NCBI RefSeq assembly: GCF_051857545.1
Contig: NZ_JBPZHB010000003.1
Span: 496,001 to 560,000, forward strand
From: Larkinella sp051857545
GTDB taxonomy: Bacteria > Bacteroidota > Bacteroidia > Cytophagales > Spirosomataceae
Reading direction: 5' to 3'
Length of the DNA: 64,000 bases
Below the pieces are notes generated by a model, which saw nothing but the letters and a program-made list of their open reading frames with translations, did no database searches and was not told the origin of the DNA. This document shows positions 34,260 through 41,717 of the stretch, in pieces. Position 1 is the first letter of the stretch; each line of letters opens with the position of its first letter. The position numbers and the translations under genes are program-made.

Positions 34260-34327
34260 AATGTAAAATGATGAATGTAAAAGTGTTAGAGCGACACCAC
34301 GCACTTGTACATTCATCATTTTACATT
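34260..34327. repeat. 26-bp inverted repeat between argG and the glycosyltransferase
   Basis: The arms 34260-34285 and 34302-34327 match except for one base, and the loop is 16 nt. The arms are rich in TGTAAAATGATGAATG. It lies 10 bp after the argG stop, so it may end that transcript or be a dispersed intergenic repeat. Confidence 0.65.
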
Positions 34328-34336
34328 CTACATTTA

Positions 34337-35542
34337 TTATTTGTTTGCGCTTTCCTTCACTTTCCCATAAATCATCAACTGATTCGACATCACTTTCGAG
34401 AAGCCACGGACATCCTCGCCGGTCCAGGCGTTGTTCATTTCGCCGTAGCTGCCGAACGCGGAGGACATCAGGTCGAATGGCGATTCGATGCCCAGCACCT
34501 GGAAGCGATACGGAGCCAACAGAACGTGAACTTTGCCCGTTACGTGGGTTTGGGTATCGGTCAGGAAGGTCTCGATGTTCCGCATGACGGGGTCCAGAAA
34601 CTGACCTTCGTGCAGCATCGTGCCATACCAGTTGGCCAGTTGATCTTTCCAGTATTGCTGCCATTTGGTCAGCACGTGCTTTTCGATGGCGTGGTGCGCT
34701 TTCAGAATGATCAGCGGAGCCGGAGCTTCAAAACCGACCCGGCCTTTGATGCCGATGATGGTGTCGCCGACGTGAATATCGCGGCCAATGCCAAACGGCC
34801 CGGCCAGCGCCGTCAGTTGTTGAATGGCCTGAACGGGATCACCGACGGGTTCGTCACCGATGCCTTTCAGTTCACCCGCTTCAAAATGCAGCGTGATTTG
34901 CTCCGGTTCGGTTTTGGTCACCTGCGTCGGCCAGGCCGATTCGGGCAGAAAACCGTTGGAAGTCAGCGTTTCGCGACCGCCTACCGAGGTTCCCCACAAG
35001 CCTTTGTTGATGGAATAGGCGGCTTTGTGCCATTCCTGCTCCACGCCCTTGGCTTTCAGGTAGTCGATTTCGGCTTCGCGCGACAGCCGCAGATCGCGGA
35101 TGGGCGTAATGATTTCGGCATCCGGGGCAATGATCCGGAACGCCATATCGAACCGTACCTGGTCGTTGCCCGCGCCGGTACTGCCGTGTGCAATGGCATT
35201 GGCACCAATGGATTTAGCGTATTCGGCGACAGCGATGGCCTGAAAAATCCGCTCGGCACTGACGCTCAGGGGGTAGGTGTTGTTTTTCAGTACATTACCG
35301 TAGACCAGATATTTTAAACATTGCTGGTAGTAATCGTCGGTTTTGGCGATGGCGGTATGGTGCTTCACGCCCAGCGAATAGGCCCGGTCTTCGATGGTTT
35401 TCAAATCGGCCTCCGAGAACCCGCCGGTATCGACCAGCACGGAGTAGATTTCATACCCCAGATCTTCGGATAAGTATTTAACACAAAACGAGGTGTCGAG
35501 ACCTCCGCTAAACGCAAGAACTACTTTTTTCTGTTGAGACAT
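34337..35542 (-). CDS. argG: Argininosuccinate synthase ArgG
   Basis: This 401-residue enzyme ligates citrulline and aspartate using ATP. The start at 35542 (MSQQKKVVLAFSGGLDTSFCVKYL) puts the PP-loop SGGLDTS near residue 12; the frame extends upstream to 35671 without family-like sequence. It also contains AIAHGSTGAGNDQVRFDMAFR, the catalytic-site segment SINKGLWGTSVGG, and GRDIHVGDTIIGIKGRVGFEAPAPLIILKAHHAIEKHVLT. It forms an arginine cluster with a GNAT enzyme upstream and the glycosyltransferase and argC downstream. Confidence 0.96.
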   Translation of the reverse strand: MSQQKKVVLAFSGGLDTSFCVKYLSEDLGYEIYSVLVDTGGFSEADLKTIEDRAYSLGVKHHTAIAKTDDYYQQCLKYLVYGNVLKNNTYPLSVSAERIFQAIAVAEYAKSIGANAIAHGSTGAGNDQVRFDMAFRIIAPDAEIITPIRDLRLSREAEIDYLKAKGVEQEWHKAAYSINKGLWGTSVGGRETLTSNGFLPESAWPTQVTKTEPEQITLHFEAGELKGIGDEPVGDPVQAIQQLTALAGPFGIGRDIHVGDTIIGIKGRVGFEAPAPLIILKAHHAIEKHVLTKWQQYWKDQLANWYGTMLHEGQFLDPVMRNIETFLTDTQTHVTGKVHVLLAPYRFQVLGIESPFDLMSSAFGSYGEMNNAWTGEDVRGFSKVMSNQLMIYGKVKESANK

Positions 35543-35627
35543 CACGGTGAACTGTGGGACGTATGGAACGAAAAGGGTGATCTGACCGGATTGGGGACAG
35601 CTCAGATTGTATTTAAGACACAAAACT

Positions 35628-35663
35628 AAAAAATCCCTTCCAGCCGACCGCCGAAAGGGACTT
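35628..35663 (-). terminator. Terminator of the GNAT gene
   Basis: A stem around TCCCTTTCGGC with returning arm GGAAGGGA is followed by six T on the minus strand. It lies between the GNAT stop and argG, so argG may need its own promoter or readthrough. Confidence 0.65.
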
Positions 35664-35695
35664 AAAATCACTTGAATACCTTTACAATGACTTTA

Positions 35696-36403
35696 TTACC
35701 CGACGGTTTCCAACTCGCGTTCGGTTTTCCTTGTCCGGGGGCGATCCTGAAAACGCATCAGAATGCGCTGTTTGATGCGCATCCAGCGTTCATACAGCTT
35801 CGATTCCTTCAGAAAATTCCACTTCTCGGTTTTCTCTTCCGTCTTTTTGTGCTGCTCGGGATCATACAACATGCCCGTACAGAGGCAGTGTTTCCGGTTG
35901 GTTCGGGTCAGAATGTCGTAATTGACACAGCTCGAACAGCCTTTCCAGAACGCATCATCCGCCGGTAATTCGCTGAACGTCACGGGTTCGTAGCCCAAGT
36001 CTGAATTGATCTTCATCACCGCCAGGCTCGTCGTTAAACCGATGATTTTGGCGTCCGGATATTTCTTGCGTGAAAGCTTGAAAGCCGCATTTTTGATGCG
36101 CGTGGCAATGCCGCTCTTCCGAAAAGAAGAATGGACGATCAGGCCCGAATTGGCGACAAACTTGCCGTGCTGCCAGGTTTCGATGTAACAAAAACCCACC
36201 CATTCGCCGGTTTTCGTCGTTGCCACAATCGCCTTGCCTTCCAGCATTTTCTCCATCAGGTACAAAGGCGAGCGTTTGGCAATGCCCGTTCCTCGTGCCT
36301 TGGCGCTCTCCTCCATTTCCTGGCAGATCGCTTCGGCTAGTTGAAGGTGGTTTTCATCGGCCACCTGAACTACATACGTATCGTTGTTTACTTCTGAAAT
36401 CAT
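35696..36403 (-). CDS. GNAT acyltransferase of the arginine cluster (ArgA-like role)
   Basis: This 235-residue N-acetyltransferase-like protein starts at the ATG at 36403 (MISEVNNDTYVVQVADENHLQLAEAICQEMEESAKARGTG). The acyl-CoA binding motif is around SGLIVHSSFRKSGIATRIKNAAFKLSRKKYP. A C-terminal extension has two cysteine pairs, CSSC and CLC, spaced CSSCVNYDILTRTNRKHCLC, which could bind a metal. In Bacteroides a GNAT gene precedes argG, argC and argD in the same order and is thought to supply the acyl-glutamate step. I infer the same role here. The family's acyl donor is not certain. Confidence 0.85.
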   Translation of the reverse strand: MISEVNNDTYVVQVADENHLQLAEAICQEMEESAKARGTGIAKRSPLYLMEKMLEGKAIVATTKTGEWVGFCYIETWQHGKFVANSGLIVHSSFRKSGIATRIKNAAFKLSRKKYPDAKIIGLTTSLAVMKINSDLGYEPVTFSELPADDAFWKGCSSCVNYDILTRTNRKHCLCTGMLYDPEQHKKTEEKTEKWNFLKESKLYERWMRIKQRILMRFQDRPRTRKTERELETVG

Positions 36404-36767
36404 CGTCGTTTGATCGAATGAAGGCACCCTCGTCCGGCGAATAACCGGTTGGATCGTGTGATCAAAAAAGTTTGTTGATAAATGAAAATGAGAAAGGGCT
36501 GAACCGCAGGAGCGGATGCTCACCGCATAGGCAAGCAATTAGGTCGGGTCCTTTCGGACCTGAACCGAAATGGCGTTGTGTGGTAGAATGTCGGTAGATA
36601 GACGCGTGTTGCCATTTTTGTGTTTGCCAAAAAGCGGGACAATGATAAAGGAATTGTTCCGCTTGTGCAATAAAATAACGATAATTTTGAAGAAACGTTC
36701 AGTAATCGTGCCATTTTTTACAAACCATTATTTTTATATATTTGTTGGAGAACCTTCGCGAATCTCC
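36404..36767. other. Intergenic region between the GNAT and aat genes
   Basis: This 364-bp divergent interval has no convincing coding frame. It holds a stem GGTCC-TTTC-GGACC near 36545-36560 and a -7 box TATATTTG at 36737-36744 that probably serves aat on the plus strand. No ArgR-like box is recognisable. Confidence 0.5.
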
Positions 36768-37394
36768 ATGTATCGTCTGTCTTCTGATGACCTGATTTAT
36801 GGCTACATCAATGGTATCTTTCCGATGGCCGACACGGACAATACGCTGTATTGGTACTCCCCCGACCCCCGTGCCATCATTCCCCTGGACACCTATCAAC
36901 CCGCTAAATCACTGCGGCCTATCCTGAATAAAAAAGTATTCGAGATTCGTATTAATGCTGATTTCGAGCAGGTTATGCGCAAGTGTGCGTTGCCACGTTC
37001 GGAGAATGACGGCACCTGGATTTCCGAAGAAATTATCGAAGCCTATATGGATTTACACCAGATGGGAATGGCCCACAGCGTGGAAACGTATATCGACAAC
37101 TGTCTGGTCGGCGGACTCTACGGCGTTGCACTGGGAGCGGTTTTTTTTGGTGAATCAATGTTTTATCAGGTGCCCAATGCCTCAAAAGTAGCGTTCCACT
37201 ACCTGATTGAAATCTTGAGAAAACAACAATTTGAGTTGCTGGACACTCAATTTATCAACGATAATGTCCGGCGGTTTGGTGCCATTGAAATTCCACGACC
37301 GGAATACATGAAGCGGTTGAAGCAAACGCTGCAAAAAAAAGCCAATTTTACGGAGCCGGTGCTGGCGCATCTTTTCAAAAATCAGCCGGATTAA
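36768..37394 (+). CDS. aat: Leucyl/phenylalanyl-tRNA--protein transferase Aat
   Basis: This 208-residue enzyme adds Leu or Phe from tRNA to N-terminal Arg or Lys, marking proteins for ClpAP-type degradation. The start at 36768 gives MYRLSSDDLIYGYINGIFPMADTDNTLYWYSPDPRAIIPL, the highly conserved beginning; the frame is open to 36570. The core includes FEQVMRKCALPRSENDGTWISEEIIEAYMDLHQMGMAHSVE, then GGLYGVALGAVFFGESMFYQVPNASKVAFHYL and the end LLDTQFINDNVRRFGAIEIPRPEYMKRL. The length is slightly short for the family but all blocks are present. It is followed by proB on the same strand. Confidence 0.95.
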   Translation: MYRLSSDDLIYGYINGIFPMADTDNTLYWYSPDPRAIIPLDTYQPAKSLRPILNKKVFEIRINADFEQVMRKCALPRSENDGTWISEEIIEAYMDLHQMGMAHSVETYIDNCLVGGLYGVALGAVFFGESMFYQVPNASKVAFHYLIEILRKQQFELLDTQFINDNVRRFGAIEIPRPEYMKRLKQTLQKKANFTEPVLAHLFKNQPD

Positions 37395-37467
37395 TAGCGT
37401 CTTTCGTTCCCCCACGGTTTTCTGTCCCCGATTTCGGCCGATTCGCGCGGTCTGGCGGAATCTTTCG

Positions 37468-37475
37468 TATTTTTG
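37468..37475 (+). promoter_or_regulatory. Promoter -7 box before proB
   Basis: TATTTTTG fits TAnnTTTG and lies 63 bp before the GTG start of proB. No clear -33 box is at the normal distance. Confidence 0.4.
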
Positions 37476-37538
37476 CCCCTTCTTTCACTTCATCGCCCGT
37501 AACGTCACTTTAGTTTAGTCTTTTAATCCAGTTCAAGC

Positions 37539-38567
37539 GTGTCAGTTTTAGTCATTAAATTCGGTACGGCATCGATTACCCAGCCGGACGGTTCGCTCCA
37601 TGAAGCGGTGATTGCCGACATTGCCCGGCAGGTGGCCGAATTGCGGCAGTCGTACCACATTGTTCTGGTATCATCGGGCGCGGTGGGTGCCGGAAAAGGC
37701 CTGATCGAAGGCTACCGGGGCGAAATGGCCCAGCGCAAAGCTGCGGCCGCCGTCGGTAATCTACTGTTGCTCAATGTATATAACCGCTATTTTTCCGAAT
37801 ATAATATTCCCATTGCCCAAACCCTCTGCGAACGCCATCACTTCGCCGACCGGCAGCAGTTTCTCCAGCTCAAGGAAACCGTGCAGGAATTGTGGAAAAA
37901 CGGCATTATTCCCATTGCGAATGAAAACGACGTCGTGAGCGACCGGGAACTGAAGTTTTCGGACAATGACGAACTGGCCACGCTCATGGCCGTCGGGTTT
38001 GGGGCTTCGACACTCATGCTGTGTACCTCAGTTGGCGGTTTGCTGGACAACGACAACCACATCATCCAGGCGGTCGATCGGGTCGATGAATCCATTTTCG
38101 GGATTGTTCGGGATGAAAAATCGGCCCTGGGCCTGGGCGGAATGGCGTCCAAGCTGACCTTTGCCAAACTGGCGACCCGCATGGGCATCCGGGTCACGAT
38201 TTTTGGCCTGAAACAACCCGACGGTATTTTGCGGGCGTTGCGGGGCGAAACTGGCACGACGTTTAAACCGCAGGTGAGCACGCCCTCGGCTCGGCAACGC
38301 TGGCTCGGCAGTGGCAGCCTGACGGCCGGAATTCTGCGGGTCGATGCGGGCGCGGTGGCGGCCTTGGGTCGGCGGAACAGTTTGCTGGCCGTCGGTGTTC
38401 GAACGGTAGAAGGTGAATTTGCGGCTGGCGAAGTCGTTGAGATTTGTGACGAAGCCGGGGTCACCGTGGCCGTAGCCCGCGCGCGCCTGTCGTCGGCGGA
38501 CTTATTGCCGCAGTTGAACCAGCAAAATGTGGAGGTGGCAAATGCCAATGATATTGTACTTTTGTGA
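37539..38567 (+). CDS. proB: Glutamate 5-kinase ProB
   Basis: This 342-residue kinase phosphorylates glutamate in the first step of proline synthesis. The start codon is GTG. The amino-acid kinase domain (about residues 1-250) has VLVIKFGTASIT, IVLVSSGAVGAGKG, PIANENDVVSDRELKFSDNDELATLMAVGF and ALGLGGMASKLTFAKLATRMG. A C-terminal PUA domain (about 265-342) begins near STPSARQRWLGSGSLTAGILRVDAGAVAAL. The next gene, proA, overlaps its end, so kinase and reductase are made together, which suits the unstable glutamyl-phosphate intermediate. Confidence 0.95.
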   Translation: MSVLVIKFGTASITQPDGSLHEAVIADIARQVAELRQSYHIVLVSSGAVGAGKGLIEGYRGEMAQRKAAAAVGNLLLLNVYNRYFSEYNIPIAQTLCERHHFADRQQFLQLKETVQELWKNGIIPIANENDVVSDRELKFSDNDELATLMAVGFGASTLMLCTSVGGLLDNDNHIIQAVDRVDESIFGIVRDEKSALGLGGMASKLTFAKLATRMGIRVTIFGLKQPDGILRALRGETGTTFKPQVSTPSARQRWLGSGSLTAGILRVDAGAVAALGRRNSLLAVGVRTVEGEFAAGEVVEICDEAGVTVAVARARLSSADLLPQLNQQNVEVANANDIVLL

Positions 38568-38581
38568 AAATACCGGATTGT

Positions 38582-39832
38582 ATGAATACAGTAACTCCCC
38601 TGCTTCAGGAAACGAAGTTTGCTTCGGCTGCGGTTCGGCGCCTGTCCGACGAGCAGAAAACCGCCTTGCTCAACCGGCTGGCGGACGTGGTTTTTGAAAA
38701 CAAAGAAACCATCTTGGCTGAGAACCAGAAAGATCTGGACGCCATGCCGGACACCGATCCGAAGAAAGACCGGTTGTTGCTGAACGAAAAGCGCATCTGC
38801 GATCTGGCGGAAAGCCTGCGCGTGGTGGCGGTGCTGCCCGATCCGAGCGGAAAGGTTTTACTGGAAAAGACGATAGAACAGGGGCTTCAGCTCCGGAAGC
38901 TGGCCGTTCCGCTGGGCGTGGTGGGCGTCATTTATGAGTCGCGGCCCAACGTAACGCTGGATGTGGCTTCGCTCTGCCTGCGGTCGGGAAATGCCTGCGT
39001 ACTGAAAGGCGGGAAGGAAGCGCATTACTCTAACCTGGCGATTGTGGCGCTGATTCACCAGGTGCTGACAGAATTTGGCGTGCCGGAAGCCGCCGTTTCG
39101 CTGATGCCCCCCGACCGGGCGGTAGTCAACGAATTGCTGACGGCCACGCGCTATGTCGATATTATTATTCCGCGAGGATCCGATTCGCTGATTCAGTACG
39201 TCCGGCAAAATTCGCTTGTGCCCACCATTGAAACCGGTGCGGGCGTTTGTCATACCTATGTTGAACGGACGGCTGATCTGGAAAAAGCGCGTGATATGGT
39301 CGTGAATGCCAAGGTGTCGCGCCCGTCGGTTTGCAACTCGCTGGATTGCGTGCTGGTCGATCAGGCTGTTGCCGACGTATTTTTGCCGATGCTGGTGGCG
39401 GATTTTACGAAATGGAACGTGGAGGTTTTTGCGGATGAGGAGGCTTATCGTACCTTAGCGTCAGTTGGTTATCCCCAGCTTCAACCGGCTCAACTGAGCG
39501 ATTTTGGCCGGGAGTTTCTGGATTATAAATGTGCCATTAAAGTGGTCGGCGGTTTGGAAGAAGCCTTGTCGCACATTCAGACCTATTCGTCGCGCCATTC
39601 CGAAGCGATTGTGTCCCGCGATCCGGCGGCTATCGACCGGTTTCTGAATGAAGTGGACGCGGCAGCCGTGTATGCCAATGCGTCGACTCGTTTCACCGAC
39701 GGCGGGGTGTTTGGTCTGGGGGCCGAAATTGGGATTTCGACGCAAAAATTGCACGCCCGCGGGCCTTTCGCCCTCGAAAAACTGGTGACGGAAAAGTGGG
39801 TGGTGGTTGGCGATGGTCAGGTGCGCTGGTAG
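38582..39832 (+). CDS. proA: Glutamate-5-semialdehyde dehydrogenase (gamma-glutamyl phosphate reductase) ProA
   Basis: This 416-residue NADPH-dependent enzyme reduces glutamyl-5-phosphate in proline synthesis. I prefer the ATG at 38582 (MNTVTPLLQETKFASAAVRRL); a GTG at 38564 would overlap proB by 4 bp. The motifs are VIYESRPNVTLDVASLCLRSGNACVLKGGKEAHYSN, then IIPRGSDSLIQYVRQNSLVPTIETGAGVCHTYVE, and the catalytic cysteine in NAKVSRPSVCNSLDCVLVD. It ends FGLGAEIGISTQKLHARGPFALEKLVTEKWVVVGDGQVR, as usual. It forms an operon with proB. Confidence 0.96.
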   Translation: MNTVTPLLQETKFASAAVRRLSDEQKTALLNRLADVVFENKETILAENQKDLDAMPDTDPKKDRLLLNEKRICDLAESLRVVAVLPDPSGKVLLEKTIEQGLQLRKLAVPLGVVGVIYESRPNVTLDVASLCLRSGNACVLKGGKEAHYSNLAIVALIHQVLTEFGVPEAAVSLMPPDRAVVNELLTATRYVDIIIPRGSDSLIQYVRQNSLVPTIETGAGVCHTYVERTADLEKARDMVVNAKVSRPSVCNSLDCVLVDQAVADVFLPMLVADFTKWNVEVFADEEAYRTLASVGYPQLQPAQLSDFGREFLDYKCAIKVVGGLEEALSHIQTYSSRHSEAIVSRDPAAIDRFLNEVDAAAVYANASTRFTDGGVFGLGAEIGISTQKLHARGPFALEKLVTEKWVVVGDGQVRW

Positions 39833-39955
39833 GAGAAAACCGCTTTTTTTAGTTCGAAATGAGGAGGTTCATTTTTAATGAATTTCTAATCAACGTACAA
39901 TTACAAATGTAGTTCAATGCCGTAACTTGCAACGTATTCGTCGTAACACTGAAGA

Positions 39956-40933
39956 ATGATTGGATTTCGGGAGTCTTTGCTATTCATGCTCTCCACACCG
40001 TTATATGTGCTCATTATCGGCGCAGAGATGATGTTGAGCTATTGTCAGCATCGGCCTTATTATTCCATCAAAGGTGTCCTTCAGAATTGTTACCTGACCC
40101 TGCTCAACATGGGCCTCGATTTGCTGGTTCGGGGTTTCTATGTCGGCGTTCTGGTATGGATGTATCAATACCGCATCACCGAGATAACGACACCCTGGCT
40201 GTATTGGCTGACGCTCCTGATTCTGGAGGATTTTGCCTTCTACTGGCTGCACCGCGTCGATCATTTCTGCCGCCTGTTCTGGGCCATTCACGTCACGCAC
40301 CACTCTTCGGAGGAGTTCAACCTCACCGTTGGCTTTCGTTCTTCCGTGCTGCAACCGCTCTACCGGTTTATCTATTTTGTTCCGATTGCGTTGCTGGGGT
40401 TCCGGGCCGAGGACATTGTGTTTATGTATTCTGCAACGCAGATTTACGGCATTATCGTTCATACCCAGTATGTTGGCCGTCTCGGTTTTCTGGAATGGTT
40501 TCTGGTTACGCCGTCACACCACCGGGTTCACCACGCGTCCAATGTTCGCTACCTGGATCGGAACATGGGCATGATGTTCATTGTTTGGGATCGTCTGTTT
40601 GGCACCTTTGCCGAAGAAGCCCCGGAAGACCCCGTTCGGTATGGTCTTACGACCAACATCACCGATCACTCACCGGGGAATCTGGTTTTTCACGAGTGGA
40701 AAAAACTAATTTCAGATCTTCGTATACCGGGGCCGTTCGGCCAGAAAATCAAATATTTGCTGGCTCCTCCCGGCTGGAGCCACGATGGCCGGAGCCAAAC
40801 CGCCGACGAAATGCGGCAGGAACTTGGCATCGGGACGGAGTCGGAAATGGAATTCCAGATGGTCGGTGAGTTGCCGGAACGGCCGGGTGTTGGGAATCAT
40901 ACGTCGATTTCTACGGAATCGCCAGCGAAGTGA
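39956..40933 (+). CDS. Sterol desaturase / fatty-acid hydroxylase family protein
   Basis: This 325-residue membrane di-iron enzyme has four to five membrane helices and the three histidine boxes of the superfamily: HRVDH (about residues 102-106), HVTHHSSEEFNLTV (about 115) and HHRVHHA (about 188). The RYLDRNMGMMFIVWDRLFGTFAEE segment is typical of bacterial members. Such proteins hydroxylate or desaturate lipids such as sphingolipid bases or carotenoids. The substrate is not deducible here. The 60-residue tail (about 265-325) is polar and poorly conserved-looking. It stands alone between proA and the transposase gene. Confidence 0.93.
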   Translation: MIGFRESLLFMLSTPLYVLIIGAEMMLSYCQHRPYYSIKGVLQNCYLTLLNMGLDLLVRGFYVGVLVWMYQYRITEITTPWLYWLTLLILEDFAFYWLHRVDHFCRLFWAIHVTHHSSEEFNLTVGFRSSVLQPLYRFIYFVPIALLGFRAEDIVFMYSATQIYGIIVHTQYVGRLGFLEWFLVTPSHHRVHHASNVRYLDRNMGMMFIVWDRLFGTFAEEAPEDPVRYGLTTNITDHSPGNLVFHEWKKLISDLRIPGPFGQKIKYLLAPPGWSHDGRSQTADEMRQELGIGTESEMEFQMVGELPERPGVGNHTSISTESPAK

Positions 40934-40985
40934 CAAAATAGATTGGTTGTCGTCTAGGTATTGAACGATAATCCCTATTTCCGCG

Positions 40986-41444
40986 ATGTCACATTCCAAA
41001 ACCAAAATCTGGATTCACGCCGTTTTCTCGACTAAAAACCGCCAGCCGCTTATTCGGAAAACCGTCCGGGATTTCTTATACCGTCATATTCGTCAGGAAT
41101 TAACCGACGCCGGTTGTATCGTCGATAGCATCAACGGCATCGAAGACCATGTTCACATCCTGTTTCTGTTACAACCGCAACTAGCGGTTTCGGATGTTAT
41201 GAAGCAGATCAAGGGCAGCAGCTCCCATCACATCAACGGGCTGGATGTTATTCCGGACAAATTTGCCTGGCAAACGGGGTATGGTGCTTTTTCGGTGAGT
41301 GAATCCCAAGTTGAACGGATTCGGCAGTACATTGCCAATCAGGAATACCACCACCAGAAAATGACGTTTGCCGAAGAATATCGCCGGTTTATGAAACAAT
41401 ATGGGTTGCTGAACAGCGAGGATGACGGGTTTCAAAACCGTTAA
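40986..41444 (+). CDS. IS200/IS605-type Y1 transposase (TnpA, REP-associated)
   Basis: This 152-residue single-strand DNA transposase has the HUH metal motif HVH at residues 55-57 (GIEDHVHILF), and the catalytic tyrosine is most likely Tyr115 in RIRQYIANQEYHHQ. No tnpB or IscB-like gene accompanies it. The reading frame is full length. Its last codons (GFQNR, stop) fall inside an AAAACCGTT..AACGGTTTT palindrome, and more palindromes follow as far as uvrA. Lone Y1 enzymes next to such repeats resemble the RAYT proteins that handle REP sequences. Whether it is an IS or a domesticated gene cannot be settled here. Confidence 0.93.
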   Translation: MSHSKTKIWIHAVFSTKNRQPLIRKTVRDFLYRHIRQELTDAGCIVDSINGIEDHVHILFLLQPQLAVSDVMKQIKGSSSHHINGLDVIPDKFAWQTGYGAFSVSESQVERIRQYIANQEYHHQKMTFAEEYRRFMKQYGLLNSEDDGFQNR

Positions 41445-41717
41445 AACGGTTTTTGGAATTGAGGGAAACCGGTTCGTGGACCCACGGTTGAAACCGTGGG
41501 CTGGTGTTGACGTACTATTCAATCAGCCTGCGTTTTTATTCAGGGTTTGAATATTTTGCCATTCTGACCAACAAACTGGTTTGCTGCACCGGTATTTTAC
41601 CAGCCCACGGTTTTAACCGTGGGTAAATCGGTCAATATCCCCATTTCCAAAACCGTTTTAACGGTTTCATATTCTGAAATACCATTAAGCCACGGTAAAA
41701 AACCGTTTCAACGGTTT
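41434..41717. repeat. Array of five REP-like palindromes
   Basis: Class 1 (AAACCGTT-NN-AACGGTTT) occurs at 41434-41453, 41649-41667 and 41700-41717. Class 2 (CCCACGGTT-NN-AACCGTGGG) occurs at 41481-41500 and 41604-41623. The first two form a class 1-class 2 pair and the third and fourth form a class 2-class 1 pair, so the pairs are mirror images about 100 bp apart. The array runs from the transposase stop codon to the uvrA stop codon. Confidence 0.9.

Noticed and set aside
35628..35663. Possible fourth copy of the CCCCTAAAT hairpin family
   Set aside because: Only a short CCCTT/AAGGG stem is shared. It lacks the GACTTGGACAC and AAAAGTC core and is better explained as a terminator.
41434..41717. 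CRISPR array
   Set aside because: The repeats are palindromes of two classes with uneven spacing and mirror order, no constant repeat-spacer length and no cas genes.
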